Origin: an uncultured Sphingomonas sp.
Lineage (GTDB): Bacteria > Pseudomonadota > Alphaproteobacteria > Sphingomonadales > Sphingomonadaceae
NCBI RefSeq assembly: GCF_937859915.1
Contig: NZ_CALMAW010000113.1
Coordinates: 29,766-79,298 of the forward strand
DNA length: 49,533 bases
Direction: 5' to 3'
Below, in pieces: positions 18,677 to 25,461 of the stretch; position 1 is the first letter of the stretch; each line of letters begins with the position of its first letter. The position numbers were made by a program, and so were the translations under genes. The notes beneath the pieces were generated by a model. It was not told where the DNA came from, did no database searches, and saw only the letters and a program-made list of their open reading frames with translations.

Positions 18677-21172
18677 CTATCCCTCGCGCAGCGTCTGCGC
18701 CGGACGCGTCGACAGTGTCGGCAGGCTTGCCGCCAGCCCGATGCCCAGCGTCCCCGCGACCGACAGCGCCAGCGTCGCGGCAACCACGCCCCAGTCGGGC
18801 GCCCAGGGCAATGCGAACAGCTGCGTCACCACCACCCAGCCACCGAGCCCGCCGACCAGCAGCGCGACCGCGGCCAGCAGGCTCGCCAGCAGCGCATATT
18901 CGATCGCCTGGCCGGTCAGCACCTGGCGGCGGCGCGCGCCGAGCAGTTTGAGCACCGCGATGTCGTAGCGACGGGCCTGGCCCGAGGCGGTCACCGCGCC
19001 GACCAGCACGACGATCCCGGCCGCGACGGTGACGCCCGCCGCGGCGCGGATCGCGAGGCCGACCTGGCCGAGCACGCCGGCGATCGTCGCGATCAGGTCG
19101 CCGGTGCGGATCATCGACACCGAGGGCAGCGCGTCGGCGACCGCGCGGGCGATCGCCCCGTCGCGGTCGGGGGCGGCGTAGACGCTGGCGAGCAGGCCGT
19201 GCGGCGCCTCCTCGATATAGCCGGGCGAGAAGACCAGCGCGAAATTGAGCCCGAGCCCGCCCCAATCGACCCTGCGCAGCGCGGCGATCCGCGCCGGCAC
19301 CTCGACGCCGAGCACCGAGACGGTGATGCTGTCGCCGACGTGCAGGCCGAGGCCTTCGGCGGCCTTGTCCTCGAGCGAGACCAGCGGCGGGCCGGTATAG
19401 TTCGCCGGCCACCAGTGGCCCGCGGTCACCGCGTTGCGCGGCGGCAGGGTTGCGGACCAGGTGATCGTGCGGTCGCCGCGCAGGATCCACGCGCCCTTGG
19501 GCAGCGTCTTCATGTCGGCGACGCGCACCCCTTTGAGCGCGACGATCGCGCCGCGCAGCGAGGGCACCGCCTCGATCGTCGCCCCGGGCGCGGCGCGGGT
19601 GACGGCGGTGCGGAAGGTGGCTGCATCCTCGGGCTGGAGATCGATCGCGAAGAAGCGCGGCGCCTTGGCAGGGGCGGCGCCGTGCATCTCGCTCGACAGG
19701 CTGGTGTCGATGATCGCCAGTGCCACGAACAGCGAGAAGCCCAGGCCCAGCGCGACCACCAGCCGGTCGGTCGCAGCCCCCGGCCGGTGGAGGTTGGCGA
19801 GCGCGAGGCGGAGCAGCGGCCGGCGCGGCTTGGGCAGACGGCGCAATGTCGCCCGCAGCGCGAGGCCGACCAGCCAGAGCAGCAGGATCAGCGCTGCGGT
19901 CGCGGCGACAAAATAGAGCGCGATCCGCTCGTCGCTCGCGGTCAGCACCGCCAGCGCGACGAGCGCCGCCAGCAGCGCCGCCATGCCCGCCACCACGGCG
20001 GGCGCAGGCCGCAATGGTGGCGCGAGCACGTCGCGCAACAGCGTCGCGGCAGGCACCGCGCGCGCGCGGGCAAGCGCCGGGAGCGCGAACAACAGCGAGA
20101 CGAGCAGCCCGAGCCCGGCCGCGACGAGCAGCGGCTGCGGATAGAGGCCGAGCGCAGGTGGCACCGGCAGCCGGTCGCCGATCAGGCTGCCGACCAGCAT
20201 CGGCAGCGCGGCGCCCAGCACCAGTCCCGCGACGATGCCGCCGCCCGCGACCAGCCCGAGCTGGATCAGGAAGATCGTGGCGATCGTCCCCGACCGCGCG
20301 CCAAGTACCTTGAGCGTCGCGACGATCCGCGTCTTGGCCGACAGATAGGCGCTCACCCCGCTGCCGACGCCGACCCCGGCGATCGCCAGCGCCGCGAGCC
20401 CGACGAGCAGCAGGAACTGGCCGAGCTGCGCGATGCCCTGGCGCAGCATGTTCGCCGCGGCGTCGGGGGTGTGGACGCTCCACCCCGCGTTCGGGAAGCG
20501 CGCGAGCAGGCTATTGCCGATCGCGCCGGGATCCGCGCCGTGCGGGAGGCGCAAGCGATAGCGGCTCTCGTAAAGACTGCCCGGCTGGATCAGCCCGGTC
20601 GCATCGAGCCCGGCGCGGTCGACCAGCACCACCGGCCCCAGGCTGAACCCCTCGCCCAGCTTGTCGGGCTCGTTGCCGACGAGCCCGATGACGCGCAGCC
20701 GCGCGGTGCCGATCCGCACTGCGTCGCCGACGTGCAGGCCCATGCGATCCGCCAGCGCGGGCGCGATCGCCGCTTCCAATCCATGCGGTCGGGCGTTGGC
20801 GGCGCCGGGCGCCAGCGTGAATCGGCCGACCAACGGCCAGGCGTCGTCGACCGCCTTGAGCGTGACCAGCACCGGCGCGCCGGCGCCGACCGGCTGCGCC
20901 ATCGCGCGCAGCCGCACCGTCTCGGACGTCGTACCCAAGCCGGCGAACGCCGCGCCTTCCTCGACGGTGGCGAGCCGCTGCGACACGCGCATCTCGAGAT
21001 CGCCGCCGAGCATGACATGGCTCTGCGAGTCGAGCGCGCCGAGGATGCTCGCCGATAGGCTGCCGATCCCGGCGAGCGCCGCGGTGCCGAGGAACAGGCA
21101 CAGCGCGAGCAGCCACAGCCCGCGTCCCCCGGCTCGCAGATCCCGCAGCGCAAGCCGCCAGGCAAGGGTCAC
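18677..21172 (-). CDS. ybbP: YbbP-like FtsX-family ABC permease
   Basis: 831 residues. An N-terminal TM helix (GLWLLALCLFLGTAALAGIG) is followed by a periplasmic domain and two FtsX domains with internal TM clusters. Conserved FtsX pieces include AKTRIVATLKVLGARSGTI and RRYDIAVLKLLGARRRQVL. It belongs to the YbbP/COG3127 group. The GTG start at 21172 overlaps the YbbA stop (GTGA). The neighbours ybbA and tesA reproduce the E. coli ybbA-ybbP-tesA neighbourhood, suggesting export or handling of a lipid-derived molecule. Function in any organism is poorly established. Confidence 0.92.
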   Translation of the reverse strand: MTLAWRLALRDLRAGGRGLWLLALCLFLGTAALAGIGSLSASILGALDSQSHVMLGGDLEMRVSQRLATVEEGAAFAGLGTTSETVRLRAMAQPVGAGAPVLVTLKAVDDAWPLVGRFTLAPGAANARPHGLEAAIAPALADRMGLHVGDAVRIGTARLRVIGLVGNEPDKLGEGFSLGPVVLVDRAGLDATGLIQPGSLYESRYRLRLPHGADPGAIGNSLLARFPNAGWSVHTPDAAANMLRQGIAQLGQFLLLVGLAALAIAGVGVGSGVSAYLSAKTRIVATLKVLGARSGTIATIFLIQLGLVAGGGIVAGLVLGAALPMLVGSLIGDRLPVPPALGLYPQPLLVAAGLGLLVSLLFALPALARARAVPAATLLRDVLAPPLRPAPAVVAGMAALLAALVALAVLTASDERIALYFVAATAALILLLWLVGLALRATLRRLPKPRRPLLRLALANLHRPGAATDRLVVALGLGFSLFVALAIIDTSLSSEMHGAAPAKAPRFFAIDLQPEDAATFRTAVTRAAPGATIEAVPSLRGAIVALKGVRVADMKTLPKGAWILRGDRTITWSATLPPRNAVTAGHWWPANYTGPPLVSLEDKAAEGLGLHVGDSITVSVLGVEVPARIAALRRVDWGGLGLNFALVFSPGYIEEAPHGLLASVYAAPDRDGAIARAVADALPSVSMIRTGDLIATIAGVLGQVGLAIRAAAGVTVAAGIVVLVGAVTASGQARRYDIAVLKLLGARRRQVLTGQAIEYALLASLLAAVALLVGGLGGWVVVTQLFALPWAPDWGVVAATLALSVAGTLGIGLAASLPTLSTRPAQTLREG

Positions 21173-21924
21173 GCGTGGCGCCGGTCGGCGACGATCAGCC
21201 CGTCGCTGAGCTCGATCACGCGCGCGCAGCGTTCGGCGAGGCCCGCGTCGTGGGTGATCACGAACAGCGTCGCGCCGGTGTCGGCATGGCGCGCGAATAG
21301 CAGGTCCATGATCGCATGGCCGGTCGCGGCGTCGAGATTGCCGGTCGGCTCGTCGGCGAACAGCAGCGTCGGGCGGGGCGCGATCGCGCGCGCGATCGCG
21401 ACGCGCTGCTGCTCGCCGCCCGACATCTGCGCGGGATAATGGCGCAGCCGGTGCGCGAGCCCGACGGCCGTAAGCTCCGCCTCGGCACGCGCGAACGCGT
21501 CGGGCTGGCCGGCAAGCTCGAGCGGCACCGCGACATTCTCGAGCGCGGTCATCGTCGGCAGCAGGTGAAAGGCCTGGAGCACGATCCCGATCCGCCCGCG
21601 GCGTGCGATCGCCAAGCCATCCTCGTCGAGCCGCGCGAAATCGAGATCGGTGACGCGCACTTGGCCGCCGCTCGGCCGCTCGAGCCCGGCGAGCACCGCC
21701 ATCAGCGAGGATTTGCCCGATCCCGACGGTCCGAGCAGCGCGACGCTCTCGCCCGGCGCGACGCTCAGGTCGATCCCGCGCAGGATTTGTACGCGCGCCG
21801 GTGGCTTGCCCAGCGACAAGGTCAGGTTACGCGCCGCGATGACGCTGCTATCGGACGCCGGGCGGTCTTGCTCGACGAAGGGTGGAGGAGCGGCTGATGT
21901 CACGATATCGGGGATATGGGGCAC
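21169..21924 (-). CDS. ybbA: YbbA-like ABC transporter ATPase
   Basis: Up to 251 residues. Walker A is GPSGSGKSS, the signature MSGGEQQRVAIARA and Walker B LLFADEPTGNLD. It powers YbbP, with which it overlaps. The start is uncertain: GTG 21924 gives the full length and GTG 21903 is the only other upstream choice; neither has a clear ribosome site. Both lie in or at the edge of the divergent tesA gene, so the two genes overlap at their 5' ends. Confidence 0.93.
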   Translation of the reverse strand: MPHIPDIVTSAAPPPFVEQDRPASDSSVIAARNLTLSLGKPPARVQILRGIDLSVAPGESVALLGPSGSGKSSLMAVLAGLERPSGGQVRVTDLDFARLDEDGLAIARRGRIGIVLQAFHLLPTMTALENVAVPLELAGQPDAFARAEAELTAVGLAHRLRHYPAQMSGGEQQRVAIARAIAPRPTLLFADEPTGNLDAATGHAIMDLLFARHADTGATLFVITHDAGLAERCARVIELSDGLIVADRRHA

Positions 21925-22556
21925 GCCGCGCGCTTGTCCATCTCGCGCTGCTGCTTTTCGGTTTGGCGAGCGCGCCCGCGCAGGCGGCGGGGCCGCTGAT
22001 CTGGGCGTTCGGCGACAGCCTGACCGCGGGCTACGGCCTGCCCCCCGCCGACGGCTTCACCAGTCAGCTCGAACGCGCGCTGCGCCACGCGGGCGTGTCC
22101 GCGACGGTGCGCAACGGCGGCATCTCGGGCGATACCGCCGCGCAGGCGCGCGCGCGGCTGCTGTGGGGTCTGCGCGGGCTTGGCACGACGCCCGATCTGG
22201 TCATCGTCGAACTCGGCGCCAACGACATGCTACGCGGCCTGCCGCCCGCGCAGGCGGCCGTCAATCTCGACCGGATCATGGACGAACTCCAGCGCCGCCA
22301 TATCCCGGTGCTGATCGCGGGGATGAAGGCGTCGCCCAATCTCGGCCCCGACTACCGCGCGCAGTTCGACGCCATCTACCCGCAGCTCGCCAAACACTAT
22401 GGCGCGCGGCTCTACCCCTTCTTCCTCGACGGCGTCGCGGGCAAGCCGGCGCTGATCCAGGCCGACGGGCTGCATCCCAACGCCGCGGGGGTCGCGATCG
22501 TCGTGGGGCGGATGCTGCCCGCCGTGCGCGGTGCGCTGCCTCACGCCAACCGGTAG
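21897..22556 (+). CDS. tesA: Arylesterase / lysophospholipase L1 (SGNH hydrolase)
   Basis: A periplasmic esterase/thioesterase of about 219 residues with a signal peptide (ALVHLALLLFGLASAPAQA). All four SGNH blocks are visible: GDSLTAGYGL with the nucleophile Ser, NGGISGDT with Gly, GANDML with Asn, and DGLHPN with the Asp-His pair. ATG 21897 follows GGTGGAGGAG at six bases, deciding against the GTG at 21882. It is divergent from ybbA with overlapping 5' ends, and its last 16 bp overlap the 3' end of glgX. Confidence 0.95.
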   Translation: MSRYRGYGARRALVHLALLLFGLASAPAQAAGPLIWAFGDSLTAGYGLPPADGFTSQLERALRHAGVSATVRNGGISGDTAAQARARLLWGLRGLGTTPDLVIVELGANDMLRGLPPAQAAVNLDRIMDELQRRHIPVLIAGMKASPNLGPDYRAQFDAIYPQLAKHYGARLYPFFLDGVAGKPALIQADGLHPNAAGVAIVVGRMLPAVRGALPHANR

Positions 22557-24661
22557 ACCAGCACCGAGCGACCCGCGACGTCGATCGCCTCGCCGAAGCC
22601 GAGCACGGCGTCCTCGTCGCGCTCGGGCGCATTGGTGTCGGCGAGCAGCGTCCAGCCCTCGGCCTCCAACACCGGCGGCAGCGTGAACTCGAGCGGTTCG
22701 CTGCCGCCGTTGATGATGATCAGCACGCTGGCATCCTCGCCGCGGCGGTGCACGCCGGTCTTGAACGCGCGGCCGTCGATCAGCATGCCGACGCAGCAGG
22801 TGCCGCCTTCGCCCCAGTCGCCCTCGTTCATCTCCTCGCCGCGCGGCGCGATCCACGAGACGTCCTTGACGCCGGCCTCCTCGTTCATCTCTCCGGTGAG
22901 GAAGCGCGCACGGCGCAGCACCGGATAGTCGTGCCGCAGCGCGATCAGCTTGCGGGTGAAGGCGAGCAGGCCTTCGCCCTTCTCCTGGATGTTCCAGTCG
23001 AGCCAGCTGATCGCATCGTCCTGGCAATAGGCGTTGTTGTTGCCACCCTGCGTGCGCCCGAACTCGTCGCCCGCGACCAGCATCGGCGTGCCCTGGCTGA
23101 GCAGCAGCGTCGAGAGGATGTTGCGGATCTGGCGCGCGCGGAGCGCATTGATCTCGGCGTCGTCGGTCTCGCCCTCGGCGCCGCAATTCCATGAACGGTT
23201 GTCGGACGAGCCGTCCTTGCCGTCCTCGCCATTCGCCTCGTTATGCTTGTCATTGTAGCTGACGACGTCGTTGAGCGTGAAGCCGTCGTGCGCGGTGACG
23301 AAGTTGACGCACGCCCAGCTGCGCCGGCCGCCCTTGTCGAACAGGTCGCGCGACGCGCACAGCCGGGGGGCAAGATCGGTGAGCGACGAATGGCTGCGCC
23401 AGAAATCACGCACCGTGTCGCGATATTTGTCGTTCCATTCCGCCCAGCCCGGCGGGAAGCCGCCGACCTGATAGCCGCCGGGGCCGCAATCCCAAGGCTC
23501 GGCGATCAGCTTGACGCCGGCCAGCGTCGGATCCTGCCCGACCGCTTTGAGGAAGCCCGACTGCTCGTCGAAACCATGCGGCTCGCGCGCCAGGATGGTG
23601 CCCAGATCGAAGCGGAAGCCGTCGACATGCATCTCCTCGGCCCAATAGCGCAGGCTGTCGGTGACCATCTGGATCACGCGCGGATGGCTCAGGTTGACCG
23701 TGTTCCCGGTGCCGGTGTCGTTGATGTAATAGCGCGGCTCGTCGGGCATCAGCCGGTAATAGCTGGCGTTGTCGATGCCCTTGAACGACAGCGTCGGCCC
23801 GAGCTCATTGCCCTCGGCGGTGTGGTTGTAGACGACGTCGAGGATGATCTCGAGCTTGGCCGCATGATAGCGCGCGACCATCTCCTTGAATTCGCGCAAC
23901 GAATTGGGGACGTCCGAGGCATAGCGCGGATCGGGCGCGAAGAAGCCGATCGTGTTATAGCCCCAATAGTTGCGCAGGCCCTTTTCGAGCAGCTGGCTGT
24001 CGTCGACGAAGCTGTGCACCGGCAGCAGTTCGACCGAGGTGACGCCGAGCGTCTTGATATAGTCGATGACATTCTTGTCGCCGAAGCCGGCATAGGTGCC
24101 GCGCAGCTTCTCGGGCACCTTGTCGTTGAGCTTGGTGAAGCCCTTGACGTGCGTCTCGTAGAGGATGGTGTCGTCCCACGGCACCGCATCCGAGCGCGGC
24201 TTGCCCTTCCAGTCGAAATCGGGATCGACGACGACGCAGCGCGGCACGAACGGTGCGCTGTCGCGCTCGTCGAAGGTCGTGTCGTCGCCGCTTTCCATCT
24301 GATAGCCGAACACGGCGGGGTCCCAGGTCAGCTTGCCCGCATGGGCGCGTGCATACGGGTCGAGCAGCAGCTTGTTCGGGTTGAAGCGGTGGCCGTTCTC
24401 GGGCTCGTAGGGCCCGTGGACACGGTAGCCGTAGAATTGGCCGGGGCCGACGTCGGGCACATAGCCGTGAAAGATCTGGTCGGTATATTCGGGAAGCGCG
24501 ATCCGCTCGATTTCCTTGCCGCCGTCTTCGTCGAACAGGCAGAGTTCGACCTTGGTGGCGTTGGCGGAGAAGATCGCGAAATTGGTCCCCTTGCCGTCCC
24601 AGGTGGCGCCGCGCGGGTGCGGCAGGCCTTCTTCGATGCGCGAGGCGGGGGTGATGACCAT
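22541..24661 (-). CDS. glgX: Glycogen debranching enzyme (isoamylase type, GH13_11)
   Basis: Hydrolyses alpha-1,6 branches in glycogen, usually after phosphorylase trimming. 706 residues: an N-terminal CBM48 beta domain, the GH13 barrel, and a C-terminal beta domain. Catalytic blocks are DGFRFDLGTIL (nucleophile Asp near residue 350), LIAEPWDCGPGGYQVG (acid/base Glu) and VTAHDGFTLNDVV (third Asp). The ATG at 24661 (MVITPASRIEEG) fits the family; the frame continues upstream to 24790 but without family sequence. It is divergent from the DUF2934 gene and lies head-to-tail opposite tesA. An EcfG-like promoter candidate lies about 66-90 bp upstream. Confidence 0.96.
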   Translation of the reverse strand: MVITPASRIEEGLPHPRGATWDGKGTNFAIFSANATKVELCLFDEDGGKEIERIALPEYTDQIFHGYVPDVGPGQFYGYRVHGPYEPENGHRFNPNKLLLDPYARAHAGKLTWDPAVFGYQMESGDDTTFDERDSAPFVPRCVVVDPDFDWKGKPRSDAVPWDDTILYETHVKGFTKLNDKVPEKLRGTYAGFGDKNVIDYIKTLGVTSVELLPVHSFVDDSQLLEKGLRNYWGYNTIGFFAPDPRYASDVPNSLREFKEMVARYHAAKLEIILDVVYNHTAEGNELGPTLSFKGIDNASYYRLMPDEPRYYINDTGTGNTVNLSHPRVIQMVTDSLRYWAEEMHVDGFRFDLGTILAREPHGFDEQSGFLKAVGQDPTLAGVKLIAEPWDCGPGGYQVGGFPPGWAEWNDKYRDTVRDFWRSHSSLTDLAPRLCASRDLFDKGGRRSWACVNFVTAHDGFTLNDVVSYNDKHNEANGEDGKDGSSDNRSWNCGAEGETDDAEINALRARQIRNILSTLLLSQGTPMLVAGDEFGRTQGGNNNAYCQDDAISWLDWNIQEKGEGLLAFTRKLIALRHDYPVLRRARFLTGEMNEEAGVKDVSWIAPRGEEMNEGDWGEGGTCCVGMLIDGRAFKTGVHRRGEDASVLIIINGGSEPLEFTLPPVLEAEGWTLLADTNAPERDEDAVLGFGEAIDVAGRSVLVYRLA

Positions 24662-24726
24662 GGTTGCTCCGGGTGAGGGCGTGAAATGGGGGCGGGGAAA
24701 TAGGCCTGGACTGCCGTTTCCGCTCA

Positions 24727-24751
24727 AACCGCTGCGCCGAATCTTCGTTCC
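24727..24751 (-). promoter_or_regulatory. EcfG-like general-stress promoter candidate for glgX
   Basis: The minus strand reads GGAAC-N16-GGTT. The alphaproteobacterial EcfG consensus is GGAAC-N16/17-CGTT, so the -35 half and spacing are exact and the -10 has one mismatch. The predicted leader is about 60 nt. Confidence 0.4.
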
Positions 24752-24773
24752 GCCCGGCAATATTACAAGGCGC

Positions 24774-24799
24774 GGGACACGAATTGCCAAATGTGCGTT
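24774..24799 (+). promoter_or_regulatory. EcfG-like promoter candidate for the DUF2934 gene
   Basis: GGGAC-N17-CGTT on the plus strand: one mismatch in the -35 half and an exact -10. Initiation near 24806 would leave almost no leader before ATG 24811 but a 37-nt leader before ATG 24844, so it bears on the start choice. Confidence 0.3.
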
Positions 24800-24810
24800 C
24801 GGGGGAAGAA

Positions 24811-25314
24811 ATGAGCGGAGATCATGACGATGGCGTACCTATCATGAGCGACAAGCGCGAGAAGGCCATCCGCGAGCGCGCCTATGCGCTGTGGGAGAAA
24901 AGCGGCAGCAAGCACGGCCAGCATGGCGAGCATTGGGACCAGGCGGTGCGCGAGGTCGATGCCGAAGCCGGTGCCGACAAGCCCAAGGCCGGAAGCAAGG
25001 CGGCGCCGACCGCGCGAGCCAAGCCGGGCCCCAAGCCCAAAGCGCTCGCCACGCCTGCGGTCGTGCCCGCGATCAAGGCGAAGCCGGGTCCGAAGCCCAA
25101 GGCGGCTGCCGCCGCGCCGGTCGAGTCGCCCAAGCCGGCGGTGGCAGCCAAGCCCGCCGCCGTGGCCAAGCCGGTCGCGGCGACCAAGGCCAAGCCGGCG
25201 GCGAAGCCCGAGCCCGTGTCAGCGCCCGCCAAGGCGGTGAGCAAGGCGAAGCAGGCGGCCGAGTCCGTGGTCGCGACGGTCAAGCGCGCCGCCAAGGGCA
25301 CAGCCAAGAAATAG
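24811..25314 (+). CDS. DUF2934 protein with histone-H1-like Lys/Ala/Pro tail
   Basis: 167 residues. Near residues 15-50 is a DUF2934 motif (IRERAYALWEKSGSKHGQ...HWDQA). The rest is low-complexity Lys/Ala/Pro sequence with two copies of AKPGPKPKA and a KRAAKGTAKK end, like histone H1 tails. Such tails usually bind DNA without sequence specificity. ATG 24811 has GGGGGAAG immediately upstream; ATG 24844 (MSDKREKAIRE) is the alternative that keeps the whole domain. It lies between divergent glgX and the glgE operon. DUF2934 has no firmly known function. A role in nucleoid binding or stress is inferred. Confidence 0.85.
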   Translation: MSGDHDDGVPIMSDKREKAIRERAYALWEKSGSKHGQHGEHWDQAVREVDAEAGADKPKAGSKAAPTARAKPGPKPKALATPAVVPAIKAKPGPKPKAAAAAPVESPKPAVAAKPAAVAKPVAATKAKPAAKPEPVSAPAKAVSKAKQAAESVVATVKRAAKGTAKK

Positions 25315-25386
25315 CAGGGGAGGCGCAGAACCACGGCGCCCGTCGAAGGTGACCGCCGGTTCCGCGCAGTCTTCGATCATCGAGCG

Positions 25387-25411
25387 GGAACGTCGGCGCT
25401 GCCGAAGCGCT
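25387..25411 (+). promoter_or_regulatory. EcfG-like promoter candidate for the glgE operon
   Basis: GGAAC-N16-CGCT on the plus strand: an exact -35 half and one mismatch from CGTT. Initiation near 25418 gives a 44-nt leader to ATG 25462 and argues against the TTG at 25411 as the start. Confidence 0.3.
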
Positions 25412-25461
25412 TGCCCCATCGCGCCCGTCCTCCTGTCCGGAGCTTTGCCTTGCCGTCGACG

